Source: Bradyrhizobium sp. JYMT SZCCT0428
GTDB lineage: Bacteria > Pseudomonadota > Alphaproteobacteria > Rhizobiales > Xanthobacteraceae
Reading direction: 5' to 3'
DNA: 64,000 nt
Assembly: GCF_018131075.1 (NCBI RefSeq)
Contig: NZ_JAFCLS010000032.1
Location: 38,024 to 102,023 of the forward strand
Positions 47,189 through 56,288 of the stretch are shown here, one piece after another. Position numbers and translations under genes: made by a program. The notes beneath the pieces were generated by a model that searched no databases, was not told the origin of the DNA, and worked only from the letters and a program-made list of their open reading frames with translations. Position 1 is the first letter of the stretch, and every line of letters starts with the position of its first letter.

Positions 47189-47281
47189 CGCAGCATTTTC
47201 CACATCGCGAAATCACCCGGCAACAGCGCTTGTGCCGCAAGCCCGCGACGCCTGCAAGGATGGCATGGGGAGGCAAAAGAT

Positions 47282-47310
47282 AAGGGCGGCAGTTTTGCAC
47301 TGCCGCCCTT
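47282..47310. terminator. Terminator downstream of sodB
   Basis: AAGGGCGGCAG and CTGCCGCCCTT form an 11-base perfect stem with a seven-base loop. A+T-rich flanks on both sides, between sodB end and crcB start. Confidence 0.75.
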
Positions 47311-47322
47311 GAAATCAGTTCG

Positions 47323-47387
47323 ATGTCATTCCGGGGCGGTGCAAAGCATCGCCCTCAGATGCGCAATTGCGCATCAGGGAATGACGG
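47323..47387. repeat. Palindromic intergenic repeat (GTCATTCCGGGG type)
   Basis: GTCATTCCGGGGCGGTGC ... inner GATGCGCAATTGCGCATC ... GGGAATGACG. Related to 20582-20662, and directly follows the sodB stop. Confidence 0.8.
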
Positions 47388-47393
47388 GCTCAA

Positions 47394-47993
47394 TCAGGAA
47401 GCCTTGCCGAACAGCTGGTCGACATATTCCCAGTTCACGAGATTATCGACGAACGCCTTCAAATAGTCCGGGCGGCGGTTGCGGTAGTCGATGTAGTAGG
47501 AGTGCTCCCAGACGTCGCAGCCGAGGATCGGGGTTGCGCCATGAACCAGCGGGCTTTCGCCGTTCGCGGTCTTGGAGATTTCGAGCTTGCCATTCTTGAC
47601 CGACAACCAGCACCAGCCGGAGCCGAACTGGCCGACGCCGGCGGCGGCGAAGTCGGTCTTGAACTTGTCGAGCCCGCCGAGATCCTCGGTGATCTTCTTT
47701 TCCAGACGGCCGGGCAGCTTGCTGCCGCCGCCATTCGGCTTCATCCAGTTCCAGAAATGCAGATGGTTGTAGTGCTGGCCGGCATTGTTGAACACGGCCG
47801 GGTTCTTGCCGAACGAAGCCTTGACGATCTCCTCGAGGGACTTGCCTTCGAATTCGGTCCCCTTGATCGCGTTGTTTCCGTTGGTCACGTAAGCCTGGTG
47901 ATGCTTGTCGTGGTGGAATTCCAGCGTTTCCTTGGACATATAGGGGGCAAGGGCGTCATGGGCATAGGGAAGGTCAGGAAGCGTGAAGGTCAT
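47394..47993 (-). CDS. sodB: Superoxide dismutase, Fe/Mn type
   Basis: 199 residues. Ligands: His in SKETLEFHHDKHHQAYV, His in GQHYNHLHFWNW, and Asp and His in GCDVWEHSYYIDYRNRRPDYL. AGVGQFGSGWCWLSV with Gln in the second shell points to the iron type. Converts superoxide to oxygen and peroxide. Cytosolic, with no signal. ATG 47993 begins MTFTLPDLPY, the family start; the open frame extends upstream. Divergent from a GNAT gene. Confidence 0.95.
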   Translation of the reverse strand: MTFTLPDLPYAHDALAPYMSKETLEFHHDKHHQAYVTNGNNAIKGTEFEGKSLEEIVKASFGKNPAVFNNAGQHYNHLHFWNWMKPNGGGSKLPGRLEKKITEDLGGLDKFKTDFAAAGVGQFGSGWCWLSVKNGKLEISKTANGESPLVHGATPILGCDVWEHSYYIDYRNRRPDYLKAFVDNLVNWEYVDQLFGKAS

Positions 47994-48155
47994 GGGGTGA
48001 TGTCCGAAAATGATGGGAGACGTGGTGTAACGGGAACCCTTATAGAAGGTTCCATCGCGCTTAAACACCGCAATTTGACAAAGCGGGCGGCTTCTTCGGT
48101 AACGATGCTCCGCGTCCAGCGTATGACGGGACATACGGCTATTGCGGGGTAAAAA

Positions 48156-48695
48156 ATGAGTATCGAGATCGATGTCCTGAACGGGGACGCTTCATGGCCG
48201 AGGGTCGAACCGCTGATGAATGCGGTCTGGCCGAAGCATGTGGTCGAGAAACTGTCCTGGGGCCACGTCAAATGGGCCCACGCCGATTTGCGCGTGCTGA
48301 TCGAGGCGCCGGAGGAATCGCCGAAACCCGGGCTTGCCTGCCATGTCGGCATCTATTTCCGCACCGCCACCTGGAACGGGCGCAAGGTCGATATCGGCGG
48401 TATCGGCGGGGTTGCGACCCGCGAGGATTTCCGGGGGCGCGGGCTTGCCGGCCTCGCGCTCGGCGCCGCCATCCAGACCATGCGTGACCACGAGGCGATC
48501 AAGTTTGCTCTTCTGTTCTGCGAGCCGCATAATTTCGCCTTCTACGAGGCCCGCGGGTGGCATAAATTCACCGGCGAGGTCTATGCCGAGCAGCCGGAGG
48601 GACGCATCCGTTTCGAGGCGATGGCGCCGTTCGTGTTCGACTTCACGCGCGCCCCGCGCGACGGCATCATCGACCTATGCGGCCTGCCATGGTGA
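48156..48695 (+). CDS. GNAT acetyltransferase (AAC(2')/NodA-like group)
   Basis: 179 residues. GGIGGVATREDFRGRGLAGLALGAAIQTM is the acetyl-CoA site (R-G-R-G-L-A), and FALLFCEPHNFAFYEARGWHKFTGEVY the C-terminal part. The N-terminal segment SWGHVKWAHADLRVLIEA recalls the W-x-H-x-x-x-D-x-R-x-L pattern of aminoglycoside 2'-N-acetyltransferases. Function in this host unknown; resistance would need evidence. Confidence 0.8.
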   Translation: MSIEIDVLNGDASWPRVEPLMNAVWPKHVVEKLSWGHVKWAHADLRVLIEAPEESPKPGLACHVGIYFRTATWNGRKVDIGGIGGVATREDFRGRGLAGLALGAAIQTMRDHEAIKFALLFCEPHNFAFYEARGWHKFTGEVYAEQPEGRIRFEAMAPFVFDFTRAPRDGIIDLCGLPW

Positions 48696-48787
48696 CCCCT
48701 GCGCGGCGATGGGGTGGCTTGCGCTTGCGCCTGCCGATAATATGTTGGCCATAATATATTGGCTTCTGGCCGACGAACCGGTGACGC

Positions 48788-50170
48788 ATGACGATCGACG
48801 CCCAGCTTGATTTGCGCCCCGCGGCCATACCAACCGCGCCGGTCAACAGCCTGTTGACCTCGCCGATCCTGCCGACGCTGCTGAAGCTCGCGCTCCCCAA
48901 TGCGATCGCGATGGTCGGGACCGCGCTGGTGGCGGTTGCCGAGACCTCCTATATCGGCCGGCTCGGCACCGAGCCGCTGGCCGGTATCGCGCTGGTGTTT
49001 CCGTTCGTGATGCTGACGCAGATGATGTCGGCGGGCGCGATGGGCGGCGGCGTGTCGTCCGCCATCAGCCGCGCGCTCGGCGCCGGCAGCCGCGATCGCG
49101 CCGCGAGTTTGGCGCTGCATGCGGCCATGATCGGCACCTGCGCCGGATTGTTCTTCACGGTTGTCATGCTGACGTTCGGACGGCAATTCTATTCGCTGCT
49201 TGGCGGCCGCGGCGGCGTGCTCGAGCAGGCCATGCAATATTCGCACGTGCTGTTCTCGGGCGCGGTTTCGATCTGGCTGGTCAATACGCTGGCCTCGGTG
49301 GTGCGCGGCACCGGCGATATGCGCATTCCCTCGGCGGTGCTGATCGTCGTCGCCTTCGTTCAGGTCGTGGTCGGTGGCGGCCTCGGTCTTGGATTATTCG
49401 GCCTGCCGAAGCTTGGCATGCCCGGGGTCGCCGCAGGCCAGCTCACCGCCTTCACGCTGGGCGCGATTTTCCTGGCGTGGTACCTCGCCAGCGGGCGCAG
49501 CCGGCTGAAGCTGAATTTCGCCGCCTTCCGGTTCGAGCGCGACATGTTCGTCGACATCCTCAAAGTCGGCGCGATCTCCTGCCTGGCGCCGCTGCAAACC
49601 GTCCTGACCATCCTGATCTTCACCAAAATCGTGGCGGGCCTCGGCACGGAGACGCTGGCCGGTTACGGCATGGGTTCGCGGCTGGAATTCCTGCTGGTCC
49701 CGATCGCCTTTGCGTTCGGCATCGCCTCGGTGCCGATGGTCGGCATGGCTGTTGGCGCTGGCCTCGTGGCGCGGGCGCGCCGGGTGGCCTGGACCGCGGC
49801 CGCCGCGGCAGGCCTGACCGTCGGCCTGATCGGCCTCGTCGTCGCGATCAAGCCGACGCTCTGGATCTCGCTGTTCACCAGCGATCCCGGCGTGACGGCT
49901 GCCGCCTCTTCCTACTTTGCCTGGGCGGGTCCGGCCTTCGGCTTCTTCGGCACCGGCCTCGCCCTCTACTTCGCCTCGCAGGGCGCGGCGAAGGTCGGCG
50001 GCCCCGTCATGGCCGGCACCATCCGGCTGCTGCTGGTCGGCCTCGGCGGCTGGTGGCTGGCGTCATCGGGCGCACCGGCCTGGACCCTGTTCGCGCTCGT
50101 CGGCGCCGCGATGGTCGTATACGGCCTCTCCACTGTGCTGTTCATTCGCTTCACGCGCTGGGGCAAATGA
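48788..50170 (+). CDS. MATE family efflux transporter
   Basis: 460 residues, about twelve helices. LPTLLKLALPNAIAMVGTALVAVAETSYIGRLGTEPLAGIALVFPFVMLTQMMSAGAMGGGVSSAISRALG is a typical MATE first bundle, with a second internal repeat after residue 230. Exports drugs or metabolites in exchange for Na+ or H+. The GNAT gene ends 93 bases upstream on the same strand. Substrate unknown. Confidence 0.92.
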   Translation: MTIDAQLDLRPAAIPTAPVNSLLTSPILPTLLKLALPNAIAMVGTALVAVAETSYIGRLGTEPLAGIALVFPFVMLTQMMSAGAMGGGVSSAISRALGAGSRDRAASLALHAAMIGTCAGLFFTVVMLTFGRQFYSLLGGRGGVLEQAMQYSHVLFSGAVSIWLVNTLASVVRGTGDMRIPSAVLIVVAFVQVVVGGGLGLGLFGLPKLGMPGVAAGQLTAFTLGAIFLAWYLASGRSRLKLNFAAFRFERDMFVDILKVGAISCLAPLQTVLTILIFTKIVAGLGTETLAGYGMGSRLEFLLVPIAFAFGIASVPMVGMAVGAGLVARARRVAWTAAAAAGLTVGLIGLVVAIKPTLWISLFTSDPGVTAAASSYFAWAGPAFGFFGTGLALYFASQGAAKVGGPVMAGTIRLLLVGLGGWWLASSGAPAWTLFALVGAAMVVYGLSTVLFIRFTRWGK

Positions 50171-50203
50171 GCATCCAGCCGGCGCTATGCGGCGGCGAGA
50201 AGC

Positions 50204-51358
50204 TCAAGCCGCCATCGCCTTCAACGCGGTCGCCGCCGAGGCATAGCCGCCGCGCGCGCCGTCGATGAAGTGAACGTGGTCGCTGCGCATCACCGACGGC
50301 GTGAAGCAGGTCATCATCGCCGCGTCCTGGCGGTGCAAGCCATAGCGCACGACACCGTTTGAGGCCGCCTTTGCCAGCCGTTGCGCCAGCGCCTGCTCGA
50401 GCTCCGGCGTGCAATCGAGGATCATCCGCAATCCATCGTCGTATTTGCGGAAGTCGGAATTCTCTACCACCTGCTGCATGTAGGTCTTCGGCACGAAATT
50501 GCCGACCTTGATGCCGAAGCGCAACACGACATAGGCCCACAGCGCGATGGCCAACGCGGAACTGCGCCGCCGCAACAACGACCCGCCGCGCGCGGCACGC
50601 GCCTCGTATTCGATGCCCGCCGGAGGAAAGCGGATATCGGGTCCACCTGAAGGCACCGGCCGCCCGGCATCAGGGCTGCGCTCGACGAGATCGATGATGT
50701 CTTCGATCGCTTTGCGGAATGCACGCGGATCGGCGCCCTTTGCCGGCACCACCAGCACCGAAAGAATGAGGCCGCGTGCGGACGGAATCTCCTCGAACCG
50801 GCACGACAGGCCGGACAAATCCGGCTGCTCGCCGGACGGCGCTGCGGGGACCGCGAATTCGCCGCGCTTCATCGCCGCGTCCGCCCAACCAAGACCGCCG
50901 CCGGAAAACATCGCAAGGGACAAATTGGGCGACGGCCCGAAACGTGCGACTCTGATGTCGAGGCCCTGCGCGCGGATTGCTTTCACCGGCACCAGCGCCA
51001 CCCTCATTGCGAGATCAAGGCCTTCGCTGACCCAGGTCGCTGTCGCCGCCAGCGCCTCGCGTGCGCGACCGAGATCGGCGGGCGCCACGGCAAAGCTGGC
51101 GCCATCGCCGCCGAACACGAACGGAAACTCGCGTCCATCCAGCGCATTGGTCACGGCGGCGATGACAGCGGCGCCCGCCATGTTGACCGCCTTGTAGCGT
51201 TGGTTGGCGATCGCCTTGGTCGATTCCACGATGTCGGCGACGCCGACGGTCCAATCATCCGGCAATGGCGAATACAGCGCCGGATCCATCAGGCTGGTGA
51301 AGCCGCGAAAGACCGGAATGCCGCCGTAGAAGATGTCGGTGCCGTCGGGCGTGGTCAT
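50204..51358 (-). CDS. DUF3095 protein with cyclase-like motifs
   Basis: 384 residues, soluble. WTVGVADIVESTKAIANQRYKAVNMAGAAVIAAVTNAL resembles the first catalytic Asp region of class III nucleotidyl cyclases (x-x-D-I-x-x-S-T). FPFVFGGDGASFAV resembles the second (GGDGA, also in diguanylate cyclases). No VNxxxR motif follows in the expected place, so activity is doubtful. DUF3095 is the family name; nothing more is known to me about the role. Confidence 0.8.
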   Translation of the reverse strand: MTTPDGTDIFYGGIPVFRGFTSLMDPALYSPLPDDWTVGVADIVESTKAIANQRYKAVNMAGAAVIAAVTNALDGREFPFVFGGDGASFAVAPADLGRAREALAATATWVSEGLDLAMRVALVPVKAIRAQGLDIRVARFGPSPNLSLAMFSGGGLGWADAAMKRGEFAVPAAPSGEQPDLSGLSCRFEEIPSARGLILSVLVVPAKGADPRAFRKAIEDIIDLVERSPDAGRPVPSGGPDIRFPPAGIEYEARAARGGSLLRRRSSALAIALWAYVVLRFGIKVGNFVPKTYMQQVVENSDFRKYDDGLRMILDCTPELEQALAQRLAKAASNGVVRYGLHRQDAAMMTCFTPSVMRSDHVHFIDGARGGYASAATALKAMAA

Positions 51359-51431
51359 TGCGATGCAAGTTACCCCGTTTTCCGAAGCTGTCTAACAGAT
51401 ACGGCCTAACCCATATTCGGGTTCGCCCCTG

Positions 51432-53297
51432 CTACAGTTTGACGCCCCGCAGCACCAATTGGTTGAGCCTGCTGGCAAATGCCGCCGGATCTTCCGGCAA
51501 CTCGCCATCGAGGATCTGCGCCTGCTCCAGCAGCAGGAACGACAGATCCGCGGCTGCGTCCTTGGCCCCGGCAATCGCCGCCACCAAGGGATGGCGCAGA
51601 TTGATCTCGAGGATCGGCTTGGTCACAGAGCCCTGGTTCTGCATTGCCAGCAACCGCTCGAGCTGGCGGTCGCGGCCGTCGCCGCCGGCCACCAGACAGG
51701 AGGCACTCGACGTCAGCCGCTGCGACACCCGCACGTCGGAGACGCGTTCCCCGAGCGTGTCCTTGATGACGGCGATGGTCGCGGCCTCATCCGTGGTGCT
51801 CTCTTCCTTTTTGTCGTCCGCCTTGTCGTCCAGCAGCGGGATCAGGGCGAAATCGATATCGCCCTGGCTCAACGATTTCAGCGGTTTGCCGCCGAAATCG
51901 AGCGGCGCCGAAGTCCAGAACGCATCGACCGGATCGGTCAGCAGCAACACCTCGATGCCGCGGGCCGTGGCGGATTCGAGTTTTGGGTTCGACTTCAGCC
52001 GCTCGATGCTGTCGCCGGTGAGGTAATAGATCTCGGTCTGGTTCGGTTTCAGGTTTTCGACGTACTGCTTGAGCGAACGCTTCTCGCCCGATGTCGTGGT
52101 GAAGCGCGACAGGCCCAGCAGCTTTTCGCGCCGCTCGAAATCTTCCCAGATGCCTTCCTTGATCACGGGCCCGAACGAATCCCAGATTTTCGCGAACGCC
52201 TCCGGCTCCTTGTCGCCGAGGTTTTCCAGCTCGGTGACGACGCGGCTGGTGACGGCCTTGCGGATCTGCGCGAGCTGCGGATTGTTCTGCAGCATCTCGC
52301 GGGAAATATTGAGCGGCAGATCCTCGCTGTCGATCACGCCGCGGATGAAGCGCAGATAAGCCGGCAACAAATCGGCATCGTCGGCAATGAAGACGCGGCG
52401 GACATAGAGCTTGACCTTGCCCTTGCGCGCCTGGTCGAACAGGTCGAACGGCTTTGTCGACGGTGCGAACAGCAGCACCGCATAGGACTGGCGGCCCTCG
52501 GCGCGGTAATGCAAGGTCATCGCGGGCTCGTCGAAGGCGCCGGCGATCGATTGATAGGCGCCCTTGTAATCGTCAGGCGTCAATTCCGATTTCGGCCGCT
52601 GCCACAGCGCGCTGGCCGAATTGATCTGACGCGGCTCGCCCTCCTCCGGCACCAGCTCAATCGGAAACTGGATGTTGTCGGAATAGGCGCGGACGATGCG
52701 CTCGATCTCGTAGGTCTCGAGATATTTCTGCGCGTTCTCTTTCAGATGCAGCACGATCTCGGTGCCGCGCGTGATGCGCGTAGCATCCTCCTCGCCCGCG
52801 GGCGCGATTTCAAATCCGCTGCCGCCCGAGGACGACCAGGTCCAGACCTGATCCGAACCGGCGCGGCGGCTGGTGACGACGATGCGCTCGGCGACCATGA
52901 AGGCGGCATAGAAGCCGACGCCGAACTGGCCGATCAGGTTGGCGCCGTCCTTGGCCTCGGTCAGGCGCGACAGAAACGACTTGGTGCCGGAGCGCGCGAT
53001 GGTGCCGAGATTGTCGATCAATTCCTGCCGGTCCATGCCGATGCCGCTGTCGACCACGGCAAGCGTGTTCGCCGCCTTGTTCGGCACGATGCGGATCGCG
53101 GGCGGCGCGCCATCGGTGATCAGCTCGGGTGCGGCGATCGCCTCATAGCGCAGCTTGTCGCAGGCGTCGGACGCGTTCGAAATCAGTTCGCGCAGGAAAA
53201 TATCGGTTTCCGAATAAACCGAGTGCACCATCAGATGCAGGAGTTCGGCGACCTCGGCCTGGAAAGGCTGGGATTCGGGGGCAGTCGTGGTGGTCAT
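51432..53297 (-). CDS. htpG: Chaperone HtpG (Hsp90)
   Basis: 621 residues. The GHKL ATPase domain contains ELISNASDACDKLRYEA (catalytic Glu and Asn), DSGIGMDRQELIDNLGTIARSGT and GQFGVGFYAAFMVA. The middle domain holds the catalytic-loop Arg region (ISREMLQNN). The C-terminal dimerisation part ends LNQLVLRGVKL. No MEEVD, as expected in bacteria. Preceded by a sigma32-type promoter. Confidence 0.97.
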   Translation of the reverse strand: MTTTTAPESQPFQAEVAELLHLMVHSVYSETDIFLRELISNASDACDKLRYEAIAAPELITDGAPPAIRIVPNKAANTLAVVDSGIGMDRQELIDNLGTIARSGTKSFLSRLTEAKDGANLIGQFGVGFYAAFMVAERIVVTSRRAGSDQVWTWSSSGGSGFEIAPAGEEDATRITRGTEIVLHLKENAQKYLETYEIERIVRAYSDNIQFPIELVPEEGEPRQINSASALWQRPKSELTPDDYKGAYQSIAGAFDEPAMTLHYRAEGRQSYAVLLFAPSTKPFDLFDQARKGKVKLYVRRVFIADDADLLPAYLRFIRGVIDSEDLPLNISREMLQNNPQLAQIRKAVTSRVVTELENLGDKEPEAFAKIWDSFGPVIKEGIWEDFERREKLLGLSRFTTTSGEKRSLKQYVENLKPNQTEIYYLTGDSIERLKSNPKLESATARGIEVLLLTDPVDAFWTSAPLDFGGKPLKSLSQGDIDFALIPLLDDKADDKKEESTTDEAATIAVIKDTLGERVSDVRVSQRLTSSASCLVAGGDGRDRQLERLLAMQNQGSVTKPILEINLRHPLVAAIAGAKDAAADLSFLLLEQAQILDGELPEDPAAFASRLNQLVLRGVKL

Positions 53298-53335
53298 CAG
53301 GGGCTCACGAGATCAGCGTGGGTGGGAAAGCCCTG

Positions 53336-53363
53336 ATATAGCGATACTATCTGGAGTGGCAAG
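53336..53363 (-). promoter_or_regulatory. Sigma32-type promoter of htpG
   Basis: On the minus strand CTTGCC (53363-53358), 16 bases, then CTATAT (53341-53336). This agrees with the alphaproteobacterial heat-shock pattern CTTGAA-N15-17-CYTATnT at most positions. Would start transcription about 30 bases before the ATG. Confidence 0.5.
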
Positions 53364-53399
53364 GTTCGACGGCCGGCTGGTTCCAGCCCTCGGCCGGCC

Positions 53400-54206
53400 C
53401 TAATCCGCAATCGCGGCCAGATAGCGCCGGACCGAAGCATCGAATGCGGCCTTTGCGCCCGCCTCGATGTTCTTGTCCCACCACGCGCCGTAGATGCGGT
53501 CGAACGCCAACGGCGCGACCGCGCGCGCGATGCCTTGAACCGATTTCGCATTCAGGGGGATGTAGTTGGGGAAGCTGTACATGAAGCTCAGCGAGCGGCG
53601 GTCCATCGCCACCATGGCAACATCACCGGTGAGCAGCGCGCCTCGCCCCTCCGCGCCCGCACGCCAATGCAGGATCGTGCCGCCGGTGAAATGACCGCCG
53701 GTGCGGATGAGAACGATGTCATCGGAAATCTGGCGGCTGTCGCCGGTCCACGGCACGATCGCGGCGTGCGGCCGCGTCACCCATTGGCGATCGTCGCCAT
53801 GCAGATAGATCGGAACGCCGCCAAAGGCCTCGCTCCAGTCGGCGACCGCGCCGTAATAATGCGGGTGCGAAACCGCAATCGCCTTCAGGCCGCCGAGCGA
53901 CTGGACATGGTCCACCGCCTCCGATGTGGCCAGGGGCACGCAATCCCACATCACGCAACCGTCGGGCTCAGGAATGAGCAGCGCGCGCTGCCCGATCGCG
54001 AAACCCGGATCGAGAGCGATCCCGGAAATACCGAGATCATCGCGCCAGACAAGCTTGTGGCGCTCCGCCAATGCTTCGCGCGAAAGCCATTGCTGGCCCT
54101 TCCAGTTCACGTACTGCCGTTCGTCCTCGCAAATCGGGCATGCTGCCGGCGGCGCGACGCTGTCCGGAAACTGGGCACCGCATTGCTCGCAAGTCCACAA
54201 GGGCAT
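53400..54206 (-). CDS. MBL-fold metallo-hydrolase with N-terminal zinc ribbon
   Basis: 268 residues. The N-terminus has a rubredoxin/zinc-ribbon-like part (WTCEQCGAQFP, PPAACPICEDERQY). A metallo-beta-lactamase domain follows, with a degenerate HxHxDH motif: AIAVSHPHYYGAVADW (His-x-His then Tyr in place of Asp-His), GHFTGGTILHW (second His site) and GDVAMVAMD (Asp ligand). The missing DH pair is common in this subgroup and means perhaps only one metal is bound. Substrate unknown. Confidence 0.82.
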   Translation of the reverse strand: MPLWTCEQCGAQFPDSVAPPAACPICEDERQYVNWKGQQWLSREALAERHKLVWRDDLGISGIALDPGFAIGQRALLIPEPDGCVMWDCVPLATSEAVDHVQSLGGLKAIAVSHPHYYGAVADWSEAFGGVPIYLHGDDRQWVTRPHAAIVPWTGDSRQISDDIVLIRTGGHFTGGTILHWRAGAEGRGALLTGDVAMVAMDRRSLSFMYSFPNYIPLNAKSVQGIARAVAPLAFDRIYGAWWDKNIEAGAKAAFDASVRRYLAAIAD

Positions 54207-54577
54207 GGGCTAACTCTTACCGAAGGCTATTCGGTCCGCAAGGATGTTCTCGTGCTCGCAGCATTCCGATGGCGTTGCGCTCCCTATTCGGCCCAACCTC
54301 GCGACAAAAGAACTCTGCCTCTGCCTGTCAGCAATCGGCGGCAGGAGAATCGTTTCCATGATCTGAGCCACATCGGCTCCAATCGCAAAGGTCGAACTCA
54401 AGAAGCTGATACCGCTCTGGCGGTCTCCTGAAATCATTGAAGAAAATTGGGTTCGTTTGGCGAAAAAGCAGCTGCGCATTTAACGGGTGTATAATGCATT
54501 CTGGCAACTGAAAATTGTTTAGCTTGTGGCCATCGCTCGATTCGTCCAACTCGGCCTCGGTATTGGCGTCATGGAAA
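54207..54577. other. Intergenic, left edge of accessory island
   Basis: About 370 bases at lower G+C than the preceding genes. The minus-strand frame 54210-54479 (MRSCFFAKRTQFSSM) is not supported as a gene. The segment AAATTGGGTTCGTTT at 54443-54457 is the inverse of AAACGAACCCAATC at 60018, just upstream of the related gene at 60040. Confidence 0.5.
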
Positions 54578-55126
54578 CTAACTACCATGGGTTTTCATGA
54601 CGATTTGCCGAATAGCCTTATCTCGCCGTGCGGCGGCGCGCAATTCGTAGCGGTCAAGCTTGGCGAGCTCTGGCAGCGCACGCCGAACAGCTTCCGCGAT
54701 GCGTTCAATTCCGCCCGAGGGCATCGTCGCCAAAAAATCAATCCGGCGTAGCAGTTCACCGCCCATGATCACATCGAGGATTTTTTTTACGCCGCGAACA
54801 TCGGCAAATAACGGGCCATCCAGTGTCCCGACCGCTGACGCCCGCTCGATGAGCGCGACCTTGATCCGCCGCACCCGGGCTAGATCGATCTCGGCATAGG
54901 CGGCATCTCGAGCGTATTGCAAGAGGATGGCATTGTCGGCGGATCCGGCGATCTCACGCGCGAGTTTTTCGACCTGCTCGGCGAGGGCGGCGTTGGAGAG
55001 CAAATTCGCGGTCAGACCGTGCACGGTGGCATTGCCCCCTGCCCGCTTCCGGCCAGACCGCGAGCGCGGCCCGGTGCTGAGGCTGGCGTTGCGCCGGTTG
55101 GCCGCGATCTGCCGATCGGTCGCCAT
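54578..55126 (-). CDS. STGP-motif hypothetical protein, copy 1
   Basis: 182 residues. The basic N-terminal 40 residues (RQIAANRRNASLSTGPRS, RKRAGGNATVHGLTANLL) define a family in rhizobia often annotated as hypothetical; copy 2 is at 60040. The remainder is helical and lacks known domains. Starts three bases after the stop of the 199-residue gene, hence a tight three-gene operon. The basic Ser/Gly-rich N-terminus might contact nucleic acid; this is only a guess. Confidence 0.7.
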   Translation of the reverse strand: MATDRQIAANRRNASLSTGPRSRSGRKRAGGNATVHGLTANLLSNAALAEQVEKLAREIAGSADNAILLQYARDAAYAEIDLARVRRIKVALIERASAVGTLDGPLFADVRGVKKILDVIMGGELLRRIDFLATMPSGGIERIAEAVRRALPELAKLDRYELRAAARRDKAIRQIVMKTHGS

Positions 55127-55128
55127 GG

Positions 55129-55728
55129 TCAGGTCGAGACCTGATCATCGGTCAGCCGAAGGAATGTCTCGGCTTCGATGATTCTGTCCGATCCTTCCTT
55201 CACCCGCTTGGCAAAGGTCTCGCGATACTCCGCGACTCCCCGGATCGCACGATTGCGACGAACTTCGAGCGTCGTCAGCATCCGGTCGAGCACTTCTAAT
55301 TCGGCCGCCAGGCTTTTGATCGCTTCGGCTTCGATGGCGGTTTCATCGAGATGAAAGCGGCCCAGGATCTCCGCCACTTCCTCCTTGGCCTTCGGATCAG
55401 TGAACCAGGCCAAAGCTAAGTCCTGCGAGTCTTCATACGGAGTTGGTTCGCCCGGCTCGTTCCACAGCTGCACCAGCAGGTTCTTTAACGCCGCGCGAAA
55501 GGCGGTATTGATCATGGCCGCTTTGCAGCGGTGGATGCGGAGCATCTCCCAAACGATTTTAGCGGTTTCGTCCACGTGCATTCGTTCGATGATGCCGTGG
55601 GGATCGATCTCCTGGACTAGCATTGCGTGTAAGTTGTCGAATTCTTCCGCCGACTCCGTCAGCAGCAAGGCCGGCTTCCAGATCAACGCCAAGGCTCGTC
55701 CAGTCAATTCTTCTAATCTTTCCGCCAT
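55129..55728 (-). CDS. Helical hypothetical protein, middle gene of island operon
   Basis: 199 residues, mostly alpha-helical with Glu/Leu-rich heptad-like stretches (ELEVLDRMLTTLEVRRNRAIRG). No recognised domain or membrane segment. Its ATG lies inside the last codons of the preceding gene (16-base overlap). The set STGP - this - LLDRGFGKP is likely a functional unit that moves together. Confidence 0.7.
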   Translation of the reverse strand: MAERLEELTGRALALIWKPALLLTESAEEFDNLHAMLVQEIDPHGIIERMHVDETAKIVWEMLRIHRCKAAMINTAFRAALKNLLVQLWNEPGEPTPYEDSQDLALAWFTDPKAKEEVAEILGRFHLDETAIEAEAIKSLAAELEVLDRMLTTLEVRRNRAIRGVAEYRETFAKRVKEGSDRIIEAETFLRLTDDQVST

Positions 55729-56012
55729 TTGCTTTTCTCCAAACTTGCGCGGGCCTCCAGAAACATGGCACGGGCTTCTTCCTCGCTAATATCAGACTCC
55801 GTTATGATCGGGTCCGCGGTCGCGATCGCAAGAGATTGGGCCGGCTTGCCAAAACCGCGATCGAGTAACGTCGTGATCGCGGCCAGACGAGCGGTATGGC
55901 TGTTGGTATTGTGCACAATGCTCGCGAGTTCGGCGATCGCCTCCGCAGTGTACTGCTGGGCCTGTCCGGCCAGCGAGGGAATTTCCATCGCTCGTTTTTT
56001 TGATCTCTTCAT
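55713..56012 (-). CDS. LLDRGYGKP-motif small protein, copy 1
   Basis: 99 residues. Helical core ELASIVHNTNSHTARLAAITTLLDRGFGKPAQSL is shared with the product at 56289 (LVQIMRTCKNDSLRVSAINMLLDRGYGKPPQSL). Basic N-terminus (MKRSKKRAMEIP) and acidic helical end. The A-x-x-x-L-L-D-R-G-x-G-K-P pattern is seen in phage-associated small proteins; function unknown. ATG preceded by GGGAGA. Confidence 0.72.
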   Translation of the reverse strand: MKRSKKRAMEIPSLAGQAQQYTAEAIAELASIVHNTNSHTARLAAITTLLDRGFGKPAQSLAIATADPIITESDISEEEARAMFLEARASLEKSKWRKD

Positions 56013-56288
56013 GATTGTCTCCCGACCTTGACTGACTTCAATGGGTGATCTTACCCCCCAGCCCTTCCCTAAAATCCAGCACAGTAAATTCCGCGCATCG
56101 ATTAATGACTCAATTTCGCATGTTGCCCGGATCTCACCTCGCGTAACCCGGTTCGACCTGGCATCGCTTCGGCGCTCGGGAAAAACACCGCGCTAAATCG
56201 CTGCGTCAATTCAGGGTGCAGGGTTTTAAGCCAAGTCGGATGGCCGTATGGAGAGCGGTCTTGCTGATATTACTGGTGAAATGAACAG
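56013..56288. other. Divergent intergenic region between the two LLDRGYGKP genes
   Basis: 275 bases between divergent paralogues, expected to contain both promoters. No operator or gene recognised. Confidence 0.5.

Noticed and set aside
47189..47280. Fluoride riboswitch upstream of crcB
   Set aside because: No GGNGAUGG-type core or pseudoknot pairing could be found on the minus strand; only a terminator hairpin of sodB is present.
54210..54479. 89-codon minus-strand frame at the island edge
   Set aside because: No ribosome site; the translated start resembles intergenic repeat translation rather than a protein.
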